Shown one piece after another: positions 10,051 through 19,100 of a stretch of 64,000 bases of DNA. Under the pieces are notes generated by a model. The model saw only the letters and a program-made list of their open reading frames with translations. It was not told the DNA's origin and ran no database searches. The DNA is taken from assembly GCA_963700475.1 (NCBI GenBank), contig CAVOXR010000011.1:1-64000 (forward strand), written 5' to 3'. Numbering within the stretch: the stretch's first letter is position 1; each line of letters begins with the position of its first letter. This DNA comes from Prado023 sp963700475 (GTDB taxonomy: Bacteria > Actinomycetota > Actinomycetes > S36-B12 > CAIYMF01). Position numbers and translations under genes: made by a program.

Positions 10051-11187
10051 TCAGGCCAGCGCGGCCACCACGTGGTCGATCGAGCGGGTGAGGGCGGCCA
10101 CGTCGGCCGGGTCCACGGACGGGAACATGGCCACGCGCAGCTGGTTGCGGCCGAGCTTGCGGTAGGGCTCGGTGTCGAGGATCCCGTTGGCGCGCAGGGC
10201 CTTGGCGACAGCCGTGGCATCGATGGAGTCGTCGAAGTCGATGGTGCCCACCACGTTGCTGCGCAGCGCCGGATCGGTCACGTAGGGGGTGGCGAACTCC
10301 GAGGACTCGGCCCAGCCGTACAGGGTGCCGGCGGATTCGGCGGTGCGGGCCGTCGTCCAGGCCATGCCGCCCTGGCTGTTGAACCAGTCGACCTGCTCGG
10401 CCATCATCAGGATGGTTGCCAGCGCCGGGGTGTTGTACGTCTGCTCGAGGCGCGAGTTGTCCAGGGCGATCTTCAGGTCGAGGAACGCCGGGACCCAGCG
10501 CCCGGATGCGGCGATCGACTCGATGCGCTCCACAGCGGCGGGCGACAGCAGGGCGAACCAGAGGCCACCGTCGGAGGCGAAGCACTTCTGCGGCGCGAAG
10601 TAGTACACGTCGAACTGTGTCGGGTCCACCGCCAGGCCGCCGGCTGCCGAGGTGGCGTCGAATGCCATGAGGGCGCCGGCGTCCGCACCCGTGACGCGGG
10701 TGGGGGTGATGGCCACACCGGTGGACGTCTCGTTGTGCGGGGTGCCGTACAGGTCGATGCCCGCCTCGGCGGCGAACACCGGCGCGCTGCCCGGGTCGGA
10801 GGAGATGACCGTCGGGGTGCCCAGGTGCGGGGCGGTCTTCGCGGCCTTGGCGAACTTCGAGCCGAACTCCCCGAAGGTCAGGAACTGCGCGCGGTCGTTG
10901 ATGAGGCCGAACGTCGCGGCATCCCAGAACGCGGTTGAGCCGCCGTTGCCCAGGATCACCTCGTACCCGTCAGGCAGCGCGAACAGCTCCGCGAGGCCCG
11001 ACCGAACCCGACCGACCTGGGACTTCACCGTCTTCTGCCGGTGCGAGGTGCCCAGGATGGTGGTGGCCGCGCCGCGCAGGGCGTCCACCTGCTCGACCCG
11101 CACCTTGGACGGGCCGCAACCGAAGCGGCCGTCCACGGGGAGCAGGTCCGCGGGGATCGTGATGGTGGTCGGGTCGGTGATGGTCAC
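10051..11187 (-). CDS. serC: Phosphoserine aminotransferase
   Basis: SerC converts 3-phosphohydroxypyruvate and glutamate to phosphoserine in serine synthesis, and also acts in B6 synthesis in some bacteria. The protein is 378 aa. The PLP-binding lysine is K201 in YYFAPQKCFASDGG, the typical actinobacterial SerC context. GCGPSKVR near the N-terminus and HRQKTV near residue 50 are family signatures. The start is a GTG behind AAGGAC. It lies 66 bp downstream of citA on the same strand. Confidence 0.95.
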   Translation of the reverse strand: MTITDPTTITIPADLLPVDGRFGCGPSKVRVEQVDALRGAATTILGTSHRQKTVKSQVGRVRSGLAELFALPDGYEVILGNGGSTAFWDAATFGLINDRAQFLTFGEFGSKFAKAAKTAPHLGTPTVISSDPGSAPVFAAEAGIDLYGTPHNETSTGVAITPTRVTGADAGALMAFDATSAAGGLAVDPTQFDVYYFAPQKCFASDGGLWFALLSPAAVERIESIAASGRWVPAFLDLKIALDNSRLEQTYNTPALATILMMAEQVDWFNSQGGMAWTTARTAESAGTLYGWAESSEFATPYVTDPALRSNVVGTIDFDDSIDATAVAKALRANGILDTEPYRKLGRNQLRVAMFPSVDPADVAALTRSIDHVVAALA

Positions 11188-11253
11188 CTGGGTGGTCCTT
11201 CGGGTCGGCAGGGCGGTCGGGATGGGTCGGGGCGGCAGGTGGCAGCCGGGGGA

Positions 11254-12414
11254 TCAGAACGGGGGCAGGGGCTGGGTCTTCTCGTACAGCGGGCCGAGGT
11301 CGCCGTCGTACGGGAACAGCATCGAGTCCTTCCAGCCGGGCACCTCCTGGGGGACGCGCGGGCCGGGTCCCAGGTACCGGGCAGAGGGGCGCACGAGACG
11401 ACCGGTGCGCTTCTGCTCGTAGATGTGCGCGCTCCACCCGGCCAGCCGGGCGCAGGTGAACATGGCCGGGAACATCGTCGGCGGGATGTCGGCGAAGTCC
11501 AGGATGATCGCAGCCCAGAACTCCACGTTCGTCTCGATGACGCGGTCGGGGCGGCGCTCGCGCAGCTCCTTGAGCGCGGCGGCCTCGAGGGCCTCGGCGA
11601 CCTGGTAGCGCGGGGCGTCAAGCTCGAGGCAGGTGCGCCGGAGCACGCGGGCCCGCGGATCCTCCGCGCGGTACACGCGGTGGCCGAAGCCCATCAGCCG
11701 CTCGCCGCGGTCCAGGACGCCCTTGATGTAGCCCTCGGCGTCGCCGGTGCGCTCGACCTCCTCGAGCATGTGCAGCACGCGACTGGGCGCACCGCCGTGC
11801 AGCGGCCCGGACATGGCGCCGATGGCCCCGGAGATCGCCGCGGCGACGTCCGCGCCGGTCGAGGCGATCACGCGCGAGGTGAACGTGGAGGCGTTCATGC
11901 CGTGCTCGGCAGCGGAGACGAAGTACGCGTCGACCGCGCGGATGTGCACCGGGTCGGGCTCGCCGTGCCAGCGGATCATCATGCGCTCGACGACCGTCCG
12001 ACCCTGGTCGATGAGCTGCGTGGGCACCATCGGCACGCCGACCCCGCGGGCGGCCTGAGCGGCGAAGGACATGGCCATGACCGACACCCGGGCGAGGTCG
12101 TCGCGAGCCTGGTCGTCGTCGATGTCCAGCAGCGGCTGGAGCCCCCACGCGGGGGCGAGCATGGCGATCGCCGACTGCATGTCGACGCGCACGTTGCCCG
12201 AGTGCACCGGGATCGGGTACGGCTCGGCCGGCGGCAGGCCGGGGTTGAACTCGTTGTCGACGAGCAGGCCCCAGACCTGGCCGAATGTCACGCGGCCGAC
12301 GAGGTCCTCGATGTCCACGCCGCGGTAGCGCAGGGCCGAGCCCTCCTTGTCCGGTTCGGCGATCTCGGTCTCGAACGCGATGACACCCTCAAGGCCGGGT
12401 ACGAAGTCGGACAT
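11254..12414 (-). CDS. citA: Citrate synthase (citrate synthase 2 type)
   Basis: This enzyme condenses oxaloacetate and acetyl-CoA to citrate. The 386-aa length and the N-terminus FVPGLEGVIAFETEIAEPD match the short actinobacterial citrate synthase 2. Catalytic regions are visible: EHGMNASTFTSRV around residue 225, MGFGHRVYRAEDPRA around residue 290, and the C-terminal RPSARYLGP. The ATG lies behind AGGAG. It is divergent from pdxH across 121 bp, a gene pair also found in Streptomyces. Confidence 0.95.
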   Translation of the reverse strand: MSDFVPGLEGVIAFETEIAEPDKEGSALRYRGVDIEDLVGRVTFGQVWGLLVDNEFNPGLPPAEPYPIPVHSGNVRVDMQSAIAMLAPAWGLQPLLDIDDDQARDDLARVSVMAMSFAAQAARGVGVPMVPTQLIDQGRTVVERMMIRWHGEPDPVHIRAVDAYFVSAAEHGMNASTFTSRVIASTGADVAAAISGAIGAMSGPLHGGAPSRVLHMLEEVERTGDAEGYIKGVLDRGERLMGFGHRVYRAEDPRARVLRRTCLELDAPRYQVAEALEAAALKELRERRPDRVIETNVEFWAAIILDFADIPPTMFPAMFTCARLAGWSAHIYEQKRTGRLVRPSARYLGPGPRVPQEVPGWKDSMLFPYDGDLGPLYEKTQPLPPF

Positions 12415-12535
12415 GTATCACTCCTGCGCGGTGGGAGGACCGGGACGGGCACCATTCTCCCCGATGCCGCGGATCCTGCTGCCCGCACCCCCGGTCCAGC
12501 CCGGGCGGACGGTTGGGGTGGTCGATACTGGAGCC

Positions 12536-13207
12536 ATGGTCGAGCAAGTGCCCGTGCAGCGCATCGAGTACCTGAAGGCCCCTATCGAGGGGTTCGAGGT
12601 GGACAGCGTCCCCGGGGCCCCGCTCGAGCTGTTCCGGACCTGGCTGGCCGAGGCCGTCGAGTTCGGGCTGCCCGAGCCGAACGCGGCGACGCTGGCAACG
12701 GTGGACGGCCGGGGTCATCCCTCGGTCCGGTTGATGCTGGTCAAGATCGTTGACCCCCGTGGGTTCTGCTTCTTCACCAACCATGGGTCGCGCAAGGGTC
12801 GTGACCTCGAGCAGACCGGGAACGCCGCGCTGCTGTTCCCGTGGCACGGGATGCACCGACAGGTGGCGGTACGCGGTCGAGCCGAGCGCATGCCACGGGC
12901 GGAGTCCGAGACGTACTTCGCGTCCCGGCCGCGCGCCGCGCAGGTCGGGGCCTGGGCCAGCCAGCAGAGCCAGGAGGTCGCCCGGGCGGAGCTGGACGCG
13001 CGTGTCGCGGCGCTGACGGAGCACTTCGGCACCGACGACCCGATCCCGATGCCCGACAACTGGGGCGGGTACGTCCTGGTGCCCGAGGCGGTGGAGTTCT
13101 GGGTCGGGAGGTTCTCGCGGCTGCACGACCGGATCGAGTACCGCCGGCAGGCTCCAGGCGGCCTCGACGACGCCGCCGCCTGGACCCTCCGCCGCCTGTC
13201 GCCGTAG
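12536..13207 (+). CDS. pdxH: Pyridoxamine 5'-phosphate oxidase
   Basis: PdxH uses FMN and oxygen to make pyridoxal 5'-phosphate. The protein is 223 aa. The FMN-binding region VRLMLVKIVDPRGFCFFTN, the SRKGRDL segment and the C-terminal WVGRFSRLHDRIEYRR are all family hallmarks. The start is the ATG 6 nt after GATACT, suggesting a leaderless mRNA; a longer frame upstream would run through the citA promoter region. It ends convergently 25 bp from the PH/SHOCT gene. Confidence 0.96.
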   Translation: MVEQVPVQRIEYLKAPIEGFEVDSVPGAPLELFRTWLAEAVEFGLPEPNAATLATVDGRGHPSVRLMLVKIVDPRGFCFFTNHGSRKGRDLEQTGNAALLFPWHGMHRQVAVRGRAERMPRAESETYFASRPRAAQVGAWASQQSQEVARAELDARVAALTEHFGTDDPIPMPDNWGGYVLVPEAVEFWVGRFSRLHDRIEYRRQAPGGLDDAAAWTLRRLSP

Positions 13208-13232
13208 CGGGCCCGGGGCGGTTGGGACCGCT

Positions 13233-13919
13233 CTACATGCGGTCGAGGAGCTCGGCCTTCTTCGCCTCGAACTCCTCAGTCGTGATCGCGCCGCTGTCGC
13301 GCAACTGTGCGAGACGCTCGATGGAGTCGGCGATCTCCTGGCCAGAGGCGGCGGCGGGGGCCGCCGCGACAGCTGGGGTCACGCCCTCCCGGAAGGCGTC
13401 GGCGATGTCCCGGGAGTCCTGCCTCTCCCACAGCAGCTTCGCGTCGAGGATCGCCTTGCGGAACTCCAGGGGCTTGCGCATGAAGGTGTAGTGCAGGTTG
13501 GACTCGTCGGCCGCGGTGAGCACGCGAACCGTGCCGTACCCGAGCCACCGGCCGAGCAGCGGCTCCTCCATGGTGATGTCGTTGATCTTCTCCAGCGCCG
13601 AGCCGCTGGTCGACTTGCGCAGCAGACCCTCGACCTTCATCACCTTCTGGTTGGTGACGAAGTAGAACTGCGCCCACCACTTCATGGCCGCGTTGGCCAG
13701 CAGTGCCAGGCCCACGAGGAGCGCACCCAGCCCGCCCCACAGGAGCACACCGTTGAGGAACTTGTTCTCGGTGAAGAACTGACCGAACAGGGCGGCGAGG
13801 CCGCCGAGTGTCAGGAGTGTGCCCGTGACCGTCGAGAACGCCGGGGCGATCCAATGCTTCTTCGTCCTGTAGACGATCTCCTCGCCGTTGGCGAGCAGGG
13901 TGTCGACGTAGCTGCTCAC
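13233..13919 (-). CDS. PH-domain membrane protein with C-terminal SHOCT domain
   Basis: This 228-aa protein has two membrane helices (about residues 23-42 and 50-70). A bacterial PH-like domain follows (VTNQKVMKVEGLLRKSTS... YGTVRVLTAA). It ends in a SHOCT motif (IADSIERLAQLRDSGAITTEEFEAKKAELL). SHOCT ends are typical of small membrane or oligomerising proteins of unknown role. The GTG at 13919 is preferred because AGGAGG lies 5 nt before it; longer frames have no support. Confidence 0.86.
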   Translation of the reverse strand: MSSYVDTLLANGEEIVYRTKKHWIAPAFSTVTGTLLTLGGLAALFGQFFTENKFLNGVLLWGGLGALLVGLALLANAAMKWWAQFYFVTNQKVMKVEGLLRKSTSGSALEKINDITMEEPLLGRWLGYGTVRVLTAADESNLHYTFMRKPLEFRKAILDAKLLWERQDSRDIADAFREGVTPAVAAAPAAASGQEIADSIERLAQLRDSGAITTEEFEAKKAELLDRM

Positions 13920-14061
13920 GGGAGCCTCCTGTGCGTGGGCCGGACCAGACCGGACGGTGGCAGGGTAGCGCGAAGGGTGTCCGGACAAGGGCGATTGGGG
14001 CGTTCGGGTGCGGTTCTGGCGAGGACGGGCCCCTGCGGCGCGGCGGTGCCAGACTGTGCCC

Positions 14062-15012
14062 GTGGCGGCGCGGGAGCTGGTGGTTGAGGGGCTGGAGAAG
14101 TCCTTCGGCGACCTCGTCGTGCTCCGTGGGCTGAGCCTGGAGGTGACGCCCGGACGGATCCTGGGCTTCCTCGGTCGAAACGGTGCGGGCAAGACCACCA
14201 CCATGCGCTGCATCTTCGGCCTGCTCGACCAGGACGCCGGCTCGATCCGCTACGGCGGGCAGCAGCTGACGCGGCCGATCCGCCGGCAGTTCGGCTACAT
14301 GCCCGAGGAGCGGGGCCTGTACCCGAAGATGTCGATCATCACGCAGCTGGTCCACTTCGGGCGACTGGCGGGGATGGGCCGCAAGGAGGCCCGGGACGCG
14401 GCCATGTCGTGGTTGGACCAGCTCGGCCTGGCCGACCGGTCCAAGGATCGGCTCGACACGTTGTCGCACGGCAACCAGCAGCGGGTGCAGCTCGCTGCAG
14501 CGCTGGTGCACGGCCCCCAGGTGCTGGTGCTCGACGAGCCGTTCTCCGGGCTGGACCCGGTGGGCGTGGGGGAGATGGGCGCGGTGCTGCGTGAGGCAGC
14601 GGCACGCGGTGCGACGATCCTGTTCTCGTCGCACCAGCTCGAGCTGGTCGAGGACCTCTGCGTCGACGTCGCGATCATCAACGGCGGGGTCACGGTGGCC
14701 CACGGCGACCTCGCGACGATCCGGTCCCGGGCTGAGGTACGCCGGGTCGAGGTGACAGTCGATGGGGCACCGTGGGTGCCCGACGTGACGGGCGCCGTCC
14801 TGGTGGGTGGCGAGCGACCCCACGTGATGGTCCCGGCCACGGTGACGGCCGAGGAGCTGCTCGCAGCAGCCGGGTCGGCCGGCCAGATCACCTCGTTCCG
14901 CTACGAGGCGCCCTCGCTCGCGGACCTGTTCCACGAGGCGGTGCAGGCGGTGCCGGAGCCATCGGCCGCGGCCGACGTGGTCATGGCCGCGGAGGGGGTC
15001 GCCCATGTCTAG
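14062..15012 (+). CDS. ABC transporter ATP-binding protein (NatA-like)
   Basis: This 316-aa ATPase has Walker A GRNGAGKTT (38-46), the signature LSHGNQQRVQLA, Walker B VLVLDEP and an H-loop SSHQLE, so it should be active. A C-terminal extension of about 90 residues resembles that of NatA/CcmA-type exporters. The GTG at 14062 lies 6 nt after CAGACT, suggesting a leaderless mRNA. Its stop overlaps the permease start by 8 nt. The pair probably forms an exporter (ions, drugs or lipids); the substrate cannot be read from the sequence. Confidence 0.92.
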   Translation: MAARELVVEGLEKSFGDLVVLRGLSLEVTPGRILGFLGRNGAGKTTTMRCIFGLLDQDAGSIRYGGQQLTRPIRRQFGYMPEERGLYPKMSIITQLVHFGRLAGMGRKEARDAAMSWLDQLGLADRSKDRLDTLSHGNQQRVQLAAALVHGPQVLVLDEPFSGLDPVGVGEMGAVLREAAARGATILFSSHQLELVEDLCVDVAIINGGVTVAHGDLATIRSRAEVRRVEVTVDGAPWVPDVTGAVLVGGERPHVMVPATVTAEELLAAAGSAGQITSFRYEAPSLADLFHEAVQAVPEPSAAADVVMAAEGVAHV

Positions 15013-16195
15013 CGGGGTTGGCCTCATCGCGCGCCGCGAGTTCGTGGAGCGTGGGCGCAGCCGCGTGTTCATCGGGGTGCTCATCGGTTCGATGGTGCTG
15101 ATCCTGGCGGGCATGTTCGCGGTCTCCCTGGTCGGCCGTCCCGCTCCGTCCGCGTCCGTCACGGTGGCGGGCGAGGGCCCTGCGGGCCTGGTCGATGAGG
15201 TGCAGCGTGTCGCCGCTGACCTGGGCGTCGACGTGGTCGTCGTGGACAGCGCCTCGGTCGAGCAGGCCAGGCAGGCGGTGCAGTCCGGATCGGTCGACGC
15301 GGCGCTGATCGATGGCGACACGATCGTCGCGGTGGGGGCACCGTCCCCCTCGGTGGATGCCGTCCTCCGGGGCGCAGCGACGGCGACCGCCCGCGTCGTG
15401 GCCGCGGAGCAGCTGGGCCTGTCCGAGTCGGCCGTGAACACCGTGATCCAGCCGGTGGTCGTCGTGGTCGAGGATCTCAGCACGGCGGGTCCGGTCGACG
15501 AGTTGGAGGTCGCCCGAGGGCTGGCTGCCTTCATGAGCGTGGTGATCCTGTTCATCCTGGTCATGGCGTTCGGCCAGTTCGTCGGCTCGGCCGTGGTCGA
15601 GGAGAAGCAGACCCGCGTGGCCGAGCTGGTGCTGGCCAAGGTGTCGACCGCCGCGATGCTGGTCGGCAAGGTGCTGGGCGTCGGCGGTCTCGGCTTGGTC
15701 CAGCTGGTGATCCTCGGGATGACCTACGCGTTCGGCCTCTGGGCGTTCGGTGACGGATCCGCAGGGCTGGACCTGTTCCGTCTCGGCCTCGGGTCGCTCG
15801 CGTGGATGACCCTCTGGTTCGTCATCGGGTACGCGATGTACAGCTTCGTGTTCGCCACGATGGGGGCCACGGTCTCCCGGCTCGAGGACCTGCAGTCCCT
15901 GACCTACGTGCCCTCCGTGCTGCTGCTCCCGGCCTACGCCGTCGCGGCCGCCTCGCTGACTGGGGCTGCGAGCCCGCTGCTCGCACCGATGTCGATGGTC
16001 CCGATCTGGTCGCCGCTGCTCATGCCCTTCCGGATCGTCACCGGGGATGCCGTGTGGTGGGAGGTGCTGGTCGCGCTCGTCGGGTCGGCGGCGTTCATCG
16101 CGTTCCTCGTCTGGTTCGGCGCCCGGGTCTACCGGGGCGCCGCGCTGCGCACCGGAGGTCGGGTGGGCCTGCGCGAGGCGTACCGCGCGGGTTAG
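15005..16195 (+). CDS. ABC transporter permease (NatB-like)
   Basis: This 396-aa permease has one N-terminal helix (about residues 22-44) and a large extracytoplasmic loop (about 45-170). A cluster of five or more helices (about 175-385) follows, in the ABC-2/NatB layout. The conserved EEKQTRVAELVLAKVS segment begins the second membrane block. It overlaps the ATPase gene by 8 nt, so translation is coupled. Its last 101 bp lie antisense to the 3' end of the MOT1 transporter frame. Confidence 0.9.
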   Translation: MSSGVGLIARREFVERGRSRVFIGVLIGSMVLILAGMFAVSLVGRPAPSASVTVAGEGPAGLVDEVQRVAADLGVDVVVVDSASVEQARQAVQSGSVDAALIDGDTIVAVGAPSPSVDAVLRGAATATARVVAAEQLGLSESAVNTVIQPVVVVVEDLSTAGPVDELEVARGLAAFMSVVILFILVMAFGQFVGSAVVEEKQTRVAELVLAKVSTAAMLVGKVLGVGGLGLVQLVILGMTYAFGLWAFGDGSAGLDLFRLGLGSLAWMTLWFVIGYAMYSFVFATMGATVSRLEDLQSLTYVPSVLLLPAYAVAAASLTGAASPLLAPMSMVPIWSPLLMPFRIVTGDAVWWEVLVALVGSAAFIAFLVWFGARVYRGAALRTGGRVGLREAYRAG

Positions 16196-17363
16196 CCGGC
16201 TGGTGCGGCGTCGCGCGCAGCATGGAGCGGATGCCCACAGCGACGAGCCCGATGATCACCGCTGCCAGCAGGTGGCCGGTGGCTCCGGCGACGCCGATGG
16301 CCAGGGCAGCCGTCCAGTCGAAGCGCCCGCGGACGTCGGAGAGCAGGCGGACGTGGGTGATCCCGGCCACGATCAGGAGTGCGGCGAGGATCGCCACCGG
16401 GAACGCCCGCAGGACCAGGGCGAGGTCCTGTCCGAGGAGGAGCGCCAGGGCGGTCAGCGTGCCCCCGATCAGGGCTGGGGCTCGCCAGGTGCGCGCGCCG
16501 AAGGCGTGATGAGCGCTCATCCCGCCGGCGCCGTGGCACAGCGGCATGCCGCTGATCGCCCCGACGCCCAGGTTGGCCACGCCCAGCGTGCGGGCGAGGC
16601 GGCTCGGCGTGATCCGGGCTGCGGCGTCCGGGAAGTACGTCGGGGCGGCGTCTGCCGGCGCGAGGCAGGAGTTGGCCAGCGTCAGGGGAACCTGGGGCAG
16701 GACCAGCAGCGTCGCGGCCAGGAGGAGGTCGGCGGCGGTGATCGTGGGCAGGATGATCGGGGACGGGCCGAGCGTCATGGGGCCGGATCCCCAGGTGGTC
16801 GCGACGGCGATGCCCAGGCCGAGCGCCACGGCGATCAGGGCGCTCGCCTGCCGCCACCGCAGCAGGATGATGGTGGTCACCAGGCAGGCCAGCGCCGTCA
16901 ACGCGACGGGCCAGTGCGCGGTGAATGTGCTCGAGGGGTGGGTCACCATCCCCCAGGCGATCCTCATGAACGTGAGCCCCACCGCCAGCTGCACGCCCCG
17001 GATGACCACACGCGGGAACGCGGACCCCAAGCGGTCCAGGAGCCCGGAGGCGCCCAGCGCGAGGAAGACCACACCCATGATGAGCGAGCCTGCGGCGATG
17101 ACGTCCGCCCCTGCTCCGGCGGCGATCGCGGCGGCGCCGAACGCCTTGAGCGGCTGGACCGCCACCGGCGCCCGGTAGGTCCACGCGACCACCAGGTAGA
17201 GAAGGCCGGCGGGCAGCAGGACAGCGGTCGTCGACAGGCCGTTGCTGACGATCAGTGCGATCGCGATGGGGACCAGGACCCCGAGGTCGGCCACCGAGCC
17301 GGAGGCCTCACGCCACCAGGACGTGGTGGGCGTCGCGGCGGTGCGGCTGTCGAGGGCCGTCAC
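16095..17363 (-). CDS. Molybdate/sulfate transporter, MOT1-like
   Basis: This 422-aa protein has about ten membrane helices and the MOT1 signature MPLCHGAGGMSAHHAFGART. MOT1-family proteins carry molybdate, which fits its place directly after moaD in a molybdenum-cofactor cluster. The GTG start is one base from the moaD stop. The last ~35 residues (from about NPRGTPRAGP) are basic, non-membrane and antisense to the ABC permease gene. Another frame stops at 16192, so a small frameshift may have created this tail. Confidence 0.85.
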   Translation of the reverse strand: MTALDSRTAATPTTSWWREASGSVADLGVLVPIAIALIVSNGLSTTAVLLPAGLLYLVVAWTYRAPVAVQPLKAFGAAAIAAGAGADVIAAGSLIMGVVFLALGASGLLDRLGSAFPRVVIRGVQLAVGLTFMRIAWGMVTHPSSTFTAHWPVALTALACLVTTIILLRWRQASALIAVALGLGIAVATTWGSGPMTLGPSPIILPTITAADLLLAATLLVLPQVPLTLANSCLAPADAAPTYFPDAAARITPSRLARTLGVANLGVGAISGMPLCHGAGGMSAHHAFGARTWRAPALIGGTLTALALLLGQDLALVLRAFPVAILAALLIVAGITHVRLLSDVRGRFDWTAALAIGVAGATGHLLAAVIIGLVAVGIRSMLRATPHQPANPRGTPRAGPPDLRCAARRPGRPGRRTRRGTR

Positions 17364-17364
17364 G

Positions 17365-17676
17365 TCAGCCGCCCGCGAACGGGGGCAGGACGTCGACCGT
17401 GGTGCCCCCGGCGATCGGTGCCGACGAGCTGTGGTCCAGCCGGTGGCCATCGGCGACCAGCGAGCTGGCGGCCATCACGTCGGCGAACCGCGGCGGGAGC
17501 GCGGCGGCCAGCGCCGTCACCACCTCGACCGTGGGCCCGGCGGCCACGTGGACCTCGCTGGTTCCCGCAGCGGCCCGGGCGGCCGCGAACATCCGGAAGG
17601 TGACGGCTTCGGGGCCCGGTCCGACGGGGGAGCGCGGATCGTCCTGCGAGCTGGACGAGGCGTCGGAGGTGGGCAT
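17365..17676 (-). CDS. moaD: Molybdopterin synthase small subunit MoaD
   Basis: This 103-aa ubiquitin-like sulfur carrier ends in the diagnostic Gly-Gly (PPFAGG), which is adenylated and thiocarboxylated to donate sulfur to precursor Z. The first ~22 residues are a low-complexity extension before the beta-grasp fold (VTFRMFAAARAAAG). It starts 3 nt after the moaA stop and ends one base before the MOT1 start. Its partner MoaE lies just upstream. Confidence 0.93.
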   Translation of the reverse strand: MPTSDASSSSQDDPRSPVGPGPEAVTFRMFAAARAAAGTSEVHVAAGPTVEVVTALAAALPPRFADVMAASSLVADGHRLDHSSSAPIAGGTTVDVLPPFAGG

Positions 17677-17679
17677 CGC

Positions 17680-18687
17680 TCAGCCTCCGATCGCCGACAT
17701 CGGTCGGTCGGGCTGGGTGAATGCCGGCTCGTCGATGCCGTGGCCGCGCTGCTTGAGCGCGACCTCACCGAGCATCCGAGCGGCGATCAGCTCGTCGTCG
17801 GAGCCGTCGCGCAGCAGCGTGCGCAGGTCGGCCTCGCGCTGGGCGAACAGGCAGGAGCGCCAGTGCCCGTCGGCGGTCAGGCGCACACGGTCGCAGGCGT
17901 CGCAGAACGGGTTGGTCACCGAGCCGACGATGCCCACCGTTGCCGGCCCGCCGTCGATCGCGAACTCCTCGGCCGGCGCAGAGCCGCGCCCGGGCAGTGC
18001 AGCCAGGTGGAAGCCGGCCCGCTCGAGGGAGTCGATGATCTCCTCGCGGGTCACCATCATCGCCCGGTTCCAGCCGTGCTGGGGGTCCAGCGGCATCTGC
18101 TCGATGAACCGCAGGCTCAGGCCCTCGTCAAGGGCCCAGCGCAGGAGCGTCGCAGCCTCGTGGTCGTTGACCCCGCGCATCAGGACGGCGTTGACCTTGA
18201 TCGGGGCCAACCCAGCCGCGCGCGCTGCTGCGATCCCGGCAAGGACGTCGTCGAGGCGGTCGCGCAGGGTCAGGCGGGCGAACGTCTCCCGGCTCAGCGT
18301 GTCGCAGGAGATGTTGACCCGGGACAGCCCAACCTCAGCCAGCGGTGCTGCCAGGGCGGCCAGGCGCAGGCCGTTGGTGGTCACCGACAGGTGAGGCGCC
18401 CGGGGAAGTGTGGCCAGGCGGGCGACGATGTCGACGACGTCCGGCCGGATCAGCGGCTCCCCACCGGTGAGCCGGACCTCGGTGATGCCCAGGTCGGTCG
18501 CGATGCGCACCACGCGGACGATCTCGTCGGCGGTCAGCAGGTCGGGGGTGGGCATCCAGTCCAAGCCCTCGGCCGGCATGCAGTACGTGCACCGCAGGTT
18601 GCAGCGGTCGGTCAGCGAGACGCGCAGGTCGTGGTGCGTGCGGCCGAACCGGTCGACGAGGCGCGCGTGAGCCGATTGCGTGCTCAT
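17680..18687 (-). CDS. moaA: GTP 3',8-cyclase MoaA
   Basis: This radical-SAM enzyme carries out the first step of molybdopterin synthesis on GTP. The protein is 335 aa. The N-terminal cluster motif is C29-x3-C33-x2-C36 (CNLRCTYC). The second cluster uses the C-terminal cysteines in CDACDRVRLTADGHWRSCLF. The protein ends in GG, as MoaA does. The ATG at 18687 overlaps the moaE stop (ATGA), so a longer upstream frame is rejected. Confidence 0.97.
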   Translation of the reverse strand: MSTQSAHARLVDRFGRTHHDLRVSLTDRCNLRCTYCMPAEGLDWMPTPDLLTADEIVRVVRIATDLGITEVRLTGGEPLIRPDVVDIVARLATLPRAPHLSVTTNGLRLAALAAPLAEVGLSRVNISCDTLSRETFARLTLRDRLDDVLAGIAAARAAGLAPIKVNAVLMRGVNDHEAATLLRWALDEGLSLRFIEQMPLDPQHGWNRAMMVTREEIIDSLERAGFHLAALPGRGSAPAEEFAIDGGPATVGIVGSVTNPFCDACDRVRLTADGHWRSCLFAQREADLRTLLRDGSDDELIAARMLGEVALKQRGHGIDEPAFTQPDRPMSAIGG

Positions 18688-19100
18688 GGGCTGTTCACCC
18701 ACTCGTCGGTCCCGTCGGCGAAGTGCTGGTGCTTCCAGATGGGCAGCCGCGCCTTCGCCTCGTCGACCAGCCAGGCGCATGCGTCGAACGCCTCTCCCCG
18801 GTGGGCGGCGCTGACGGCGGCGACGAACGCCAGGTCGCCGATCGCGAGGTCTCCCACGCGGTGGCGGGCGGCAGCGGCCAGGACCCCGGGACGTTCCAGA
18901 GCCTCGGCGACCACCTCGGCCAGGACGCGCCCGGCGTCAGGATGGCCCTCGTAGTGCAGGGCGGTCACTGTCCGGCCCCGATCGTGGTCACGCACCACGC
19001 CCGCGAACGTCACGACGGCCCCCGCGGCGGCGCGCGCGACCTCGGCGGCGACGTCCGACTCGCTGATCGCGGTGGCCGTGACCAGCGCCGAGGGCGTCAA
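18684..19100 (-). CDS. moaE: Molybdopterin synthase large subunit MoaE
   Basis: MoaE inserts sulfur into precursor Z together with MoaD. The 138-aa protein has two lysines seven residues apart, K116 and K123 (EAKARLPIWKHQ), matching the catalytic pair of E. coli MoaE. The best start is a TTG at 19100 within TTGA; that TGA fits a normal end for mog in another frame. The stop overlaps moaA. Confidence 0.93.
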   Translation of the reverse strand: MTPSALVTATAISESDVAAEVARAAAGAVVTFAGVVRDHDRGRTVTALHYEGHPDAGRVLAEVVAEALERPGVLAAAARHRVGDLAIGDLAFVAAVSAAHRGEAFDACAWLVDEAKARLPIWKHQHFADGTDEWVNSP